Source: Bifidobacterium breve (GTDB lineage: Bacteria; Actinomycetota; Actinomycetes; UBA12327). From it: DNA of 10,264 nt. The notes beneath the pieces are model-generated. The model ran no database searches, was not told the origin of the DNA, and saw nothing but the letters and a program-made list of their open reading frames with translations. The translations under genes and the position numbers were made by a program. Position 1 is the stretch's first letter; each line of letters begins with the position of its first letter. The stretch covers positions 1-10,264 of the forward strand of contig CALQPL010000017.1 of assembly GCA_943332445.1 (NCBI GenBank). The letters run 5' to 3'. Below, piece by piece: positions 1 through 6,281 of the stretch.

Positions 1-1323
1 AGCTACGACGCCTTACTCGACACCTTGTCTTGGCTTGGGCTGGACTGGGACGAAGGACCGGTAGTGGGTGGTCCGCATGCTCCTTATCGTCAAAGTGAGC
101 GACTCGAGATTTATCGCGATGTTGCCCGCCAATTGCTCAATGCGGGATTGGCGTATGAATCGTTTTCTACCCCGGAGGAAGTCGAAGAGCGCCACATCGC
201 CAATGGGAAAAACCCCAAGCTCGGCTATGACAACTTTGATCGAGACTTAAGCCACGAGCAGCGCGCTCAGTTCCGTTCAATGGGCCGCGATCCTGTCCTG
301 CGTCTAAAGATGCCGGCCGAGGATTTGGTGGTTCAGGACCTCATTCGTGGCGAGATTACCTTTCCGGCCGGCTCGATTCCGGACTACGTGATTGTTCGCG
401 GTAATGGTGAGCCGCTGTACACCTTGGTAAACCCCGTTGATGACGCCTTGATGGACATCACTCACGTACTTCGTGGTGAAGACCTCTTGTCCTCCACGCC
501 TCGCCAAATGGCGATGTATCAGGCGTTGGCTCAGATCGGCGTGGGATCGGGTGCGACTCCCACCTTTGGCCACCTGCCCTACGTCATGGGTGAGGGCAAC
601 AAGAAGCTCAGTAAGCGTGACCCCGAGTCAGCGATTGACTTCTATCGCGACCACGGCTTTATCCCTGAAGGCTTGTTGAATTACTTGTCCCTCCTGGGCT
701 GGTCGTTGAGTGAGGATCGAGACATTTTCTCCATTACCGAAATGGTCGAGGCCTTTGAGATCTCCAGGGTCAATGCCAATCCGGCGAGATTTGATCTGAA
801 AAAGGCCGAATCCATTAACTCCTCCCACATCCGCGAACTTGACCCGACGGATTTTGCTTCTCGCATTCAGAGCCGCCTGATCCTCGACGGTGTGATTGCG
901 GCCGAACCCTCTGTGCAACAGCGTGACTTGGTAACCAAAGCCGCGCCCTTGGTGCAAGAACGTATGGGATTGCTCAGTGAGGCCGCCCCCATGCTCGGGT
1001 TCTTGTTTGTCACTGAAGCCGAATTTGCTTTTGATCCGGCACCGGCCAATAAGGCGTTGGGTGAAGCAGCCCATCCAGTGCTCGATGCGGCCAAAGAGGC
1101 CTTAGAAGGCTTGACGGACTTCACAACGGAGACGATTGAACACGCGTTGCGAAGTGCGCTCATCGAAAAGATGGAACTCAAGCCAAAGACAGCCTTCGCA
1201 CCGTTGCGTGTGGCCATGACCGGGAGATTAATCTCACCACCGTTGTTTGAGTCGATGGAGTTGTTAGGCAAAGAAACGTCTTTGGCTCGTCTTGCTCGCG
1301 CAAGGGACTATCAACCCTCGTGA
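1..1323 (+). CDS. gltX: Glutamyl-tRNA synthetase (GluRS), 5'-truncated by the window edge
   Basis: Charges tRNA-Glu with glutamate in the cytoplasm. The reading frame is open from base 1, giving 440 residues; class I bacterial GluRS proteins are about 480-500 residues, so roughly the first 50, including the HIGH motif, lie outside the window. Seen here: the DWDEGP segment at bases 43-60, a YRQSERLEIY stretch just after it, the catalytic-domain region LTHVLRGEDLL-like (MDITHVLRGEDLL), and the KMSKS-type loop as KLSKR at bases 604-618, followed by the alpha-helical anticodon-binding C-terminal half. A TTG at 25 is not a credible start because homology continues upstream of it. The stop TGA overlaps the next gene's GTG by 4 bp (GTGA). 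Most actinobacteria lack GlnRS, so this enzyme may also glutamylate tRNA-Gln for GatCAB; that is inference from the family, not visible here. Confidence 0.96.
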   Translation, partial: SYDALLDTLSWLGLDWDEGPVVGGPHAPYRQSERLEIYRDVARQLLNAGLAYESFSTPEEVEERHIANGKNPKLGYDNFDRDLSHEQRAQFRSMGRDPVLRLKMPAEDLVVQDLIRGEITFPAGSIPDYVIVRGNGEPLYTLVNPVDDALMDITHVLRGEDLLSSTPRQMAMYQALAQIGVGSGATPTFGHLPYVMGEGNKKLSKRDPESAIDFYRDHGFIPEGLLNYLSLLGWSLSEDRDIFSITEMVEAFEISRVNANPARFDLKKAESINSSHIRELDPTDFASRIQSRLILDGVIAAEPSVQQRDLVTKAAPLVQERMGLLSEAAPMLGFLFVTEAEFAFDPAPANKALGEAAHPVLDAAKEALEGLTDFTTETIEHALRSALIEKMELKPKTAFAPLRVAMTGRLISPPLFESMELLGKETSLARLARARDYQPS

Positions 1324-2282
1324 CGGTTGGTCCTGAAACAGACACATGGCGGATGCCTGAGCCGCCAGTGGATGTTGACCGCCCCTATCTGCGGCTCCTT
1401 CGCAATGCGACGTATCGCTGGTGGAAGCCACTCGTGGGATTGGGCTTGTTCTTCTGGACATATCTGAGCGTGATCGCGGTATTGGTGATCGTCCCGGGCG
1501 TTGCCTACGTTTCGGTTAAACAAAATATTGATTTCCTTACAGATCAGGGCTCGCCACTGGTATTCCTGATCACCAATATCAGTTTGGCTGCCCTTATTCC
1601 GTGCGCGATGTTTCCCGTCTGGGCGGTCCATCGGATGGACCCTCGCTTCCTGATCTCAGTGGCCAAGCGCTTTCGCTGGAATTGGTTTTGGCGCTGCGTG
1701 GGAATATCGACCGCTGTGGTTATCGGTACGTATGTGCTGGCCAGCGTCTTGCCGGTGGGGGCAGAGAGTTCCTCAGGAGCGAGCCGAAGCTCGCTTGGAA
1801 CGTTTGCTGGTCTTGCCTTAGTGGTTGTACTCACGACCCCACTTCAAGCTGCTGGCGAAGAGTTCGCTTTTCGCGGGTACCTGGGTCAGGCGATCGGCGC
1901 TTGGGTGAGATTTCCCGCTGTTTCGATCGTCATCACATCCCTGTTGTTTGCGCTGGCTCATGGTGGGCAAAGTGCACCACTGTTCTTGGATCGTTTCGCT
2001 TTTGGCCTGGTTGCCGGCTTCCTGGTTATGCGCACCGGTGGCCTAGAGATCTCGATCGCGCTGCACACAGTCAACAATTTCGTGGCGCTTTTGGCGGCGG
2101 CGGCGTACTCGGACTTCTCCGAGCAGTTGACCTCGCCAGATGCCCCCTGGTCCCTCGTGTTGATTGACCTAGTGCAGATGACGATCTTCGTCGTAGTAGC
2201 TGAGGCGATGCGAAAGCGCTGGATTAGTCAGGGTCTTTTACAAGTTAGCGGGGGTGCGAGCAGCCGACCTGAGGGCTTGTAG
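1320..2282 (+). CDS. CPBP-family (CAAX protease/bacteriocin-processing type) membrane metalloprotease
   Basis: A 320-residue polytopic membrane protein with the three conserved motifs of the CPBP/Abi (Rce1-like) glutamic-type intramembrane protease family: EExxxR at E180-E181...R185, FxxxH at F210...H214, and HxxxN at H249...N253. All predicted catalytic residues are present, so it looks active. Hydrophobic segments occur at about residues 37-67, 79-102, 125-145, 160-178, 200-216, 224-237, 244-262 and 278-296; the N-terminal 30 residues are charged and probably cytoplasmic. The start is GTG at 1320, overlapping the gltX stop (GTGA), which implies translational coupling and cotranscription with gltX. 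The substrate is unknown: the family includes bacteriocin self-immunity and prenyl-protein-processing members, and nothing nearby encodes a peptide substrate. Function beyond the family is not assignable. Confidence 0.88.
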   Translation: MTVGPETDTWRMPEPPVDVDRPYLRLLRNATYRWWKPLVGLGLFFWTYLSVIAVLVIVPGVAYVSVKQNIDFLTDQGSPLVFLITNISLAALIPCAMFPVWAVHRMDPRFLISVAKRFRWNWFWRCVGISTAVVIGTYVLASVLPVGAESSSGASRSSLGTFAGLALVVVLTTPLQAAGEEFAFRGYLGQAIGAWVRFPAVSIVITSLLFALAHGGQSAPLFLDRFAFGLVAGFLVMRTGGLEISIALHTVNNFVALLAAAAYSDFSEQLTSPDAPWSLVLIDLVQMTIFVVVAEAMRKRWISQGLLQVSGGASSRPEGL

Positions 2283-2314
2283 ACTGTGGGCTTCGCTGGT
2301 CGTTGGCGAACCCA

Positions 2315-2386
2315 TGGGGTATGGGGTAATTGGCAGCCCAACTGGTTCTGGTCCAGTTAGTCTAGGTTCGAGTCCTGGTACCCCAG
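2315..2386 (+). tRNA. tRNA-Gln (anticodon CTG)
   Basis: A full cloverleaf folds: acceptor TGGGGTA (2315-2321) with TACCCCA (2379-2385), discriminator G2386; D-stem GGGT/GCCC; anticodon stem ACTGG/CCAGT around loop TTCTGGT with anticodon CTG at 2348-2350; T-stem CTAGG/CCTGG with loop TTCGAGT. The 3' CCA is not encoded (CGG follows), so it must be added by CCA transferase. It reads CAG only. The gene begins 32 bp after the protease stop; a TAGACT hexamer at 2280-2285 could be a -10 element, but I see no convincing -35. Confidence 0.95.
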
Positions 2387-2457
2387 CGGTGAAATGGTCT
2401 GGTGAATCGGTACCGTTTCCACCTCTCACATGTGTCCGTTGTACAGATGCATGCCTT

Positions 2458-2533
2458 GGCCCCGTTGTGTAGCGGCCTAGCACGCCGCCCTCTCAAGGCG
2501 GTAGCGCGGGTTCGAATCCCGTCGGGGCTACCA
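2458..2533 (+). tRNA. tRNA-Glu (anticodon CTC), 3' CCA encoded
   Basis: Cloverleaf: acceptor GGCCCCG (2458-2464) with CGGGGCT (2523-2529), opening with a G·U pair, discriminator A2530 and encoded CCA at 2531-2533. The anticodon stem CCGCC/GGCGG encloses loop CTCTCAA with anticodon CTC at 2492-2494; T-stem GCGGG/CCCGT carries loop TTCGAAT. It reads GAG. It lies 71 bp after tRNA-Gln and directly before an intrinsic terminator, so the two are probably one transcript. It is a substrate of the GluRS encoded at the left of the window. Confidence 0.96.
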
Positions 2534-2536
2534 AGG

Positions 2537-2563
2537 AAGCGATCCCTCGTGGATCGCTTTTTT
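2537..2563 (+). terminator. Rho-independent terminator after the tRNA pair
   Basis: A perfect 9-bp stem AAGCGATCC (2537-2545) / GGATCGCTT (2551-2559) with a 5-nt loop (CTCGT), running into a T tract that ends at 2563. It starts 4 bp after the tRNA-Glu CCA and ends 10 bp before the stop of the convergent regulator gene. In the opposite direction the tract after the stem (CTTCCTT) is weaker, so it mainly serves the plus strand. Confidence 0.9.
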
Positions 2564-2573
2564 GTTGGAGCGG

Positions 2574-3293
2574 TTAATCGCTACCGGAGGCAATCGCCTC
2601 AGTGATGGCTCGTGCTGCCTGAACTACCGCGTTGCCATGCAGTCGCCCGGGGGATTTGGACAACCTCTCAAGTGGACCGGACACACTGATCGCCCCGATG
2701 ACTCGTCCACTGGGTCCTCGCACAGGAGCAGAAACAGAGCCCACGCCGGGTTCGCGTTCACCCACTGATTGCGCCCAGCCCCTACGCCGCACACTGGCCA
2801 GTACTCGTGCATCAAAACGAGCACCGGCTAGGTCGGTCAACAGTCGTTCGGCATCTTCCCAAGCCAACAAGACCTGAGCTGCTGATCCGGCGTGCATGGT
2901 CAGCACTGCACCGACGGGCACTGAATCGCGTAGGCCGCTAGGTCGATCGGCTGCTGCCACACACATGCGTTGAGTTCCTTGTCGGCGGTACAGCTGGGTG
3001 CTTTCCCCGGTCGAATCGCGAAGCCGCGTCAACACCGGAGTCGAGGCAGCGATCAATCGGTCTTGTCCAGTAGCCGCCGATAACTCCACGCAGCGCGGTC
3101 CCAGAATGAAGCGACCTTGGAGGTCGCGCGCGACCAGTCGGTGATGCTCAAGGGCCATGGCCAGTCGGTGTGCAGTCGGTCGAGGCAGTCCGGTGGTCTC
3201 GACTAAGCCGGCTAAGGATTGCGGTCCCGCCTCCAAAGCAGCCAGCACAAGGGCTGCCTTGTCGATGACACCGACTCCGCTAGAGTTGTCCAT
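2574..3293 (-). CDS. ndgR: IclR-family transcriptional regulator of the NdgR/LtbR type (leucine biosynthesis)
   Basis: Encodes 239 residues from the ATG at 3293-3291. An in-frame ATG seven codons upstream exists, but the MDNSSGVGVIDKAA start is the one conserved in NdgR proteins, so I chose it. A winged helix-turn-helix occupies about residues 8-65 (recognition helix around PRPTAHRLAMALE, 38-50), followed by the IclR effector domain at about 80-235, containing the conserved GWAQSVGEREPGVGSVSAPVR stretch (172-192). NdgR (Streptomyces) and LtbR (Corynebacterium) control leuCD and other amino acid genes; the gene here is divergent from leuC with a 53-bp gap holding candidate operators, one of which overlaps its own start codon, suggesting autoregulation. 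No clear Shine-Dalgarno is seen upstream. The family call is firm; the target is inferred from position and homology. Confidence 0.93.
   Translation of the reverse strand: MDNSSGVGVIDKAALVLAALEAGPQSLAGLVETTGLPRPTAHRLAMALEHHRLVARDLQGRFILGPRCVELSAATGQDRLIAASTPVLTRLRDSTGESTQLYRRQGTQRMCVAAADRPSGLRDSVPVGAVLTMHAGSAAQVLLAWEDAERLLTDLAGARFDARVLASVRRRGWAQSVGEREPGVGSVSAPVRGPSGRVIGAISVSGPLERLSKSPGRLHGNAVVQAARAITEAIASGSD
3259..3286 (+). promoter_or_regulatory. Possible leuC promoter (-35 TTGTCG, -10 TAGAGT)
   Basis: TTGTCG at 3259-3264 and TAGAGT at 3281-3286 are separated by 16 bp and each match the sigma-70-type consensus at four of six bases. Transcription would start near 3292-3294, placing the inverted repeat at 3309-3323 just inside the transcript. 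The elements lie within the 5' end of the divergent regulator gene. This is a weak sequence-only call. Confidence 0.3.
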
Positions 3294-3323
3294 AGCGTGA
3301 TACTGCCGTCTCAAATCGTGAGA
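3291..3323. promoter_or_regulatory. Candidate NdgR/LtbR operator region between the regulator and leuC
   Basis: A perfect inverted repeat TCTCA-AATCG-TGAGA lies at 3309-3323. Its right part, CAAATCGTGAGA (3312-3323), agrees at 10 of 12 positions with the Corynebacterium LtbR box as I remember it, CA(T/C)ATAGTG(A/G)GA. A related element CATAGCGTGATA (3291-3302) agrees at 9 of 12 positions, is identical to the other at 9 of 12, and sits exactly 21 bp (two helical turns) upstream, overlapping the regulator's start codon. The spacing suggests two regulator dimers on one face of the DNA. Confidence 0.55.
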
Positions 3324-3346
3324 TGCAAGTACGACTGGAGGTCCTC

Positions 3347-4753
3347 ATGGGGCAAACATTGGCCGAGAAGGTCTGGGATGCGCACGTGGTGCGTCGGGTG
3401 GAAGGCGAACCTGACCTGATTTATATCGACCTGCACCTGACCCACGAAGTCACCAGTCCCCAAGCCTTTGACGGCTTGCGAGAAGCTGGTCGCGATGTGC
3501 GACGCAAGGATTTGACGATCGCGACCGAAGACCACAATGTTCCGACTCAGAACATTGATCAGCCCATCGCTGACCCGATCAGTAACGCGCAGGTCCAGGC
3601 TTTGCGGACCAACACCGAGGCATTTGATGTCCCCATCTTCCCGCTGGGAAATGTTGAGCAGGGGATCGTGCATGTGGTGGGCCCACAACTGGGACTGACT
3701 CAGCCCGGCATGACGGTGGTGTGTGGCGACTCCCACACCGCTACGCACGGAGCTTTTGGCGCGCTGGCCTTTGGTATTGGTACCAGCGAGGTTGAGCACG
3801 TATTGGCCACACAAACATTGCCGCTCAAGCCGTTTAAGACCATGTCCATCACGGTTGAAGGTGCCTTGCCACCGGGCGTGACGGCAAAAGACTTGATTTT
3901 GAACATCATCGCCACCATCGGTACCGGTGGCGGTCAAGGTCACGTTCTTGAATACCGCGGCGCAGCCATTGAGGCGTTGTCGATGGAAGCACGCATGACC
4001 GTGTGCAACATGTCGATTGAAGCCGGCGCGCGCGCAGGCATGATCGCCCCCGACCAAACCACCTTTGACTATTTGCAAGGCCGCCCGCACGCACCCAAGG
4101 GTGAGCAGTGGGACGAGGCCGTTGAGTACTGGAAGAGCCTGCGCACTGACGATGACGCCGTGTTCGACAAGGCTGTTGTGATTGACGCTTCAACGTTGTC
4201 ACCGTTTGTGACCTGGGGAACTAACCCTGGTCAAGGTCTGCCGCTCTCAGCCAACGTTCCCAGTGTGGATGACTTCACTGATCCATCGGACCGCGCAGCT
4301 GCTGAGCGTGCGTTGGAATACATGGACCTCACACCGGGCACACCATTGCGCGACATTGAAGTCGATGCAGTGTTCATCGGCTCGTGCACTAACGGTCGGA
4401 TCGAAGACCTTCGTGCCGTTGCTGAAGTTCTCAAGGGTCGCAAGGTCGCTGACTCGGTGAAGATGTTGGTGGTTCCAGGTTCCGTTCGCGTGCGCCTTGA
4501 AGCCGAAGCCGAAGGCCTGGACAAAATCTTCACTGAAGCTGGTGCGCAGTGGCGTCATGCCGGATGCTCCATGTGCATGGGGATGAACCCAGACTTTTTA
4601 GATTCTGGTTTGCGCAGTGCGTCAACGTCGAACCGCAACTTCGAAGGCCGTCAAGGTCCGGGTGCCCGCACGCACTTGGTCTCACCAGCCGTTGCGGCCG
4701 CTACGGCGATCACTGGCCACCTTTCCGCACCCGCCGACTTGCCGACTGTCTAA
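3347..4753 (+). CDS. leuC: 3-isopropylmalate dehydratase, large subunit
   Basis: The 4Fe-4S subunit of isopropylmalate isomerase, which converts 2-isopropylmalate to 3-isopropylmalate in leucine synthesis. The 468-residue length matches the family. The three cluster ligands are visible: C347 in GSCTNGR, and C407 and C410 in AGCSMCMGMNPD, the same positions as in the E. coli protein. Other aconitase-fold landmarks include VCGDSHTATHGAFGALAFGIGTSE-type sequence around residues 125-148 and DHNVPT near 64. I start at ATG 3347, which has GGAGG at 3337-3341 with a 5-nt spacer and gives the normal MGQTLAEKVWDAH N-terminus; an in-frame ATG at 3323 lies inside the operator repeat and is unlikely. It is cotranscribed with leuD (11-bp gap) and probably repressed or activated by the divergent IclR protein. 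Confidence 0.98.
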   Translation: MGQTLAEKVWDAHVVRRVEGEPDLIYIDLHLTHEVTSPQAFDGLREAGRDVRRKDLTIATEDHNVPTQNIDQPIADPISNAQVQALRTNTEAFDVPIFPLGNVEQGIVHVVGPQLGLTQPGMTVVCGDSHTATHGAFGALAFGIGTSEVEHVLATQTLPLKPFKTMSITVEGALPPGVTAKDLILNIIATIGTGGGQGHVLEYRGAAIEALSMEARMTVCNMSIEAGARAGMIAPDQTTFDYLQGRPHAPKGEQWDEAVEYWKSLRTDDDAVFDKAVVIDASTLSPFVTWGTNPGQGLPLSANVPSVDDFTDPSDRAAAERALEYMDLTPGTPLRDIEVDAVFIGSCTNGRIEDLRAVAEVLKGRKVADSVKMLVVPGSVRVRLEAEAEGLDKIFTEAGAQWRHAGCSMCMGMNPDFLDSGLRSASTSNRNFEGRQGPGARTHLVSPAVAAATAITGHLSAPADLPTV

Positions 4754-4764
4754 AGGAGTTGACC

Positions 4765-5358
4765 ATGGAAAAATTCACGGTGCTCACTGGAATCGCGACT
4801 CCGTTGCGTATGAGCAATGTCGATACTGATCAGATCATCCCGGGCGAATACCTCAAGCGTATTTCTCGCCATGGGTATGAAGATGCCTTGTTTGCGGGCT
4901 GGCGTACGGATCCTGATTTTGTCCTGAATCAGCCGCAATATGCCGGTTCACCGATCCTGGTGGCTGGACCTGACTTTGGCACCGGCTCATCGCGCGAGCA
5001 CGCGGTGTGGGCTTTGCAGGACTATGGATTCAAGGTCGTCTTGTCGTCGAGATTTGCTGACATCTTCCGCGGCAACTCTGGCAAGGTGGGATTGTTGACG
5101 GCCGTCATTGATCAGGCCGATGTCGAAGCCTTGTGGGCCGCGATAGATGCCGATCCCACATTGAGTGTTGTCGTGGACTTGGAAAAGCGTGAAGTGCGTT
5201 GGCTGGATCGCACCGCCGCCTTTGAGGTTGACGACTACGTTCGCTGGCGCTTGATGGAAGGCCTCGATGACATCGGCATCACGCTGCGTCACGAAGCAGA
5301 CATCACGGCTTTTGAAGCCAAGCGTCCCTCCTGGCTTCCGACGACACCGACTCGCTAG
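4765..5358 (+). CDS. leuD: 3-isopropylmalate dehydratase, small subunit
   Basis: The swivel-domain partner of LeuC; together they form the cytoplasmic isomerase. It is 197 residues, the usual size. Landmarks: NVDTDQIIPGEYLKR (residues 18-32), the GTGSSREHAVWAL substrate-binding stretch (72-84, with GSSREHA at 74-80), and SRFADIFRGNSGKVGLL (95-111). The ATG at 4765 is preceded by AGGAG at 4754-4758 with a 6-nt spacer, so the longer in-frame extension into leuC is not real. The TAG stop at 5356-5358 is followed immediately by the GTG of the methyltransferase gene. Confidence 0.98.
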   Translation: MEKFTVLTGIATPLRMSNVDTDQIIPGEYLKRISRHGYEDALFAGWRTDPDFVLNQPQYAGSPILVAGPDFGTGSSREHAVWALQDYGFKVVLSSRFADIFRGNSGKVGLLTAVIDQADVEALWAAIDADPTLSVVVDLEKREVRWLDRTAAFEVDDYVRWRLMEGLDDIGITLRHEADITAFEAKRPSWLPTTPTR

Positions 5359-6147
5359 GTGGAATGGAACGGCGAGCACTACGCCGATCACACGGCTCAT
5401 CATCGAGCTTTTGACCATGTGCTCCTAGAACGGCTTGAGCCGCTGGCGCCCCATGGTCGCATTCTTGATATCGGCTGTGGCGTCGGCAACTTCACCGCCG
5501 GCCTCGTCGACCGCGTTCCCGCGGGCAGTGTTCTTGGGGTGGATGCCGATGCATCCATGGTGGCGACCGCTCAGGCCAACCATGAGGGCCATTCCCGGCT
5601 GAGTTTTCAGGTCACGCCGGCCCAGGACCTGGGGACCTTGGCTGCCCTAGGACCGTTCGCAGCGATGGTGTCGACCGCTTGCTTGCATTGGGTCCCCGAA
5701 GTCGACCATCCGTCGGTGTTGCAGGCAGCGCATGACCTGTTAGAGCCAGGCGGGCAGTGGTGCGTGGAGTTTGGTGGTCGCGGCCAAGTTGATGGATTGC
5801 GAAAGACACTGGATCCATTGGCTCTGGAGTTTGGTGGGGGACCACCACGGTGGTTTTTCCCCGATGTGGCGACCTATTCTGGGCTACTTGCTGATGCTGG
5901 TTTTGTTGACGTTGACGTACAGCTGGTGACGCAAGCCAGGCCAATGAAAGATGCCGCTGCATTGCGAGGTTTACTCACCAGTCAAGTGTTGTTCGCCTAC
6001 ATGCCAGATATTGATGATGCTCGTCACGATGAATTCATTCAGGCTGCTGGTGACGCGGTGATCGAATCTGTAGAGGCGAGTCCAGGTCCGGCCAATTACG
6101 ACGTGGAGTATGTGCGCATCGTGGCGACCGCTCGAAAGCCGCAGTAG
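5359..6147 (+). CDS. Class I SAM-dependent methyltransferase, Tam/UbiE-like, coupled to leuD
   Basis: A 262-residue Rossmann-fold methyltransferase. Motif I is ILDIGCGVGNF (residues 35-45), the acidic residue that binds the SAM ribose is D62 in VLGVDADASM, motif post-I/IV is AAMVSTACLHWVPE (101-114), and the LLEPGGQW turn (127-134) precedes strand 5. The HW-P segment resembles trans-aconitate 2-methyltransferases (Tam), although general SAM methyltransferases share it. The GTG start abuts the leuD stop with no spacer and no clear Shine-Dalgarno, so translation probably depends on ribosomes finishing leuD. The first in-frame alternative start would cut into the conserved N-terminal region. The substrate is unknown; position in the leucine operon makes a carboxylic acid intermediate an attractive but unproven idea. 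Confidence 0.85.
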   Translation: MEWNGEHYADHTAHHRAFDHVLLERLEPLAPHGRILDIGCGVGNFTAGLVDRVPAGSVLGVDADASMVATAQANHEGHSRLSFQVTPAQDLGTLAALGPFAAMVSTACLHWVPEVDHPSVLQAAHDLLEPGGQWCVEFGGRGQVDGLRKTLDPLALEFGGGPPRWFFPDVATYSGLLADAGFVDVDVQLVTQARPMKDAAALRGLLTSQVLFAYMPDIDDARHDEFIQAAGDAVIESVEASPGPANYDVEYVRIVATARKPQ

Positions 6148-6149
6148 GG

Positions 6150-6190
6150 CACCTGGGAAAGGTGATGAGATTCCCTTTATGGAATAAGGG
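6150..6190 (+). other. Cluster of small competing hairpins after the methyltransferase stop
   Basis: A perfect hairpin CACCT-GGGAA-AGGTG (6150-6164) starts 2 bp after the stop. Next, ATTCC (6170-6174) can pair with GGAAT (6181-6185), or CCCTT (6173-6177) with AAGGG (6186-6190); these two exclude each other. The GGGAA loop of the first hairpin can also pair with TTCCC (6171-6175). No T tract follows, so it is either a weak end signal for the leu transcript or folded RNA of unknown role. It lies upstream of the hup promoter. Confidence 0.35.
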
Positions 6191-6207
6191 TTTGCGGCGA
6201 GTCGCTG

Positions 6208-6236
6208 TTGAGGAAATGCGGGATTGCCCTTAGGTT
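6208..6236 (+). promoter_or_regulatory. Probable hup promoter
   Basis: TTGAGG (6208-6213) and TAGGTT (6231-6236) are separated by exactly 17 bp, as expected for the main vegetative sigma factor. Transcription would start near 6243, giving a 5' UTR of about 40 nt before the GTG at 6282. It is the best promoter match I see in the window, consistent with high hup expression. Confidence 0.5.
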
Positions 6237-6281
6237 GTGCGAACGGGAATCCACCCGAAAAAACCTTTGTAAGGGGAAAAC

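Noticed and set aside
628..1074. A 148-codon minus-strand frame opposite gltX
   Set aside because: Shadow of gltX with no start signal or recognisable domain.
2408..2415. Palindrome CGGTACCG between the two tRNA genes
   Set aside because: Eight bases is too short to stand out from chance, and nothing else around it suggests a site.
2402..2605. A 67-codon plus-strand reading frame running through tRNA-Glu and its terminator
   Set aside because: It consists mostly of a tRNA gene and a terminator hairpin, has no RBS, and shows no protein-like composition.
3294..3346. A leucine-rich leader peptide for attenuation of leuC
   Set aside because: The gap is only 53 bp; it has no leucine-codon run and no terminator/antiterminator pair, only the short inverted repeat better explained as an operator.
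3311..4090. A long minus-strand reading frame (259 codons) opposite leuC
   Set aside because: It is antisense to a firmly identified gene with conserved catalytic residues; such shadow frames follow from codon bias, and the translation resembles no family.
4549..4764. An N-terminal extension of leuD reaching into leuC
   Set aside because: The internal ATG at 4765 has a good AGGAG and gives the family N-terminus MEKFTVLTG; the upstream frame is leuC sequence read out of frame.
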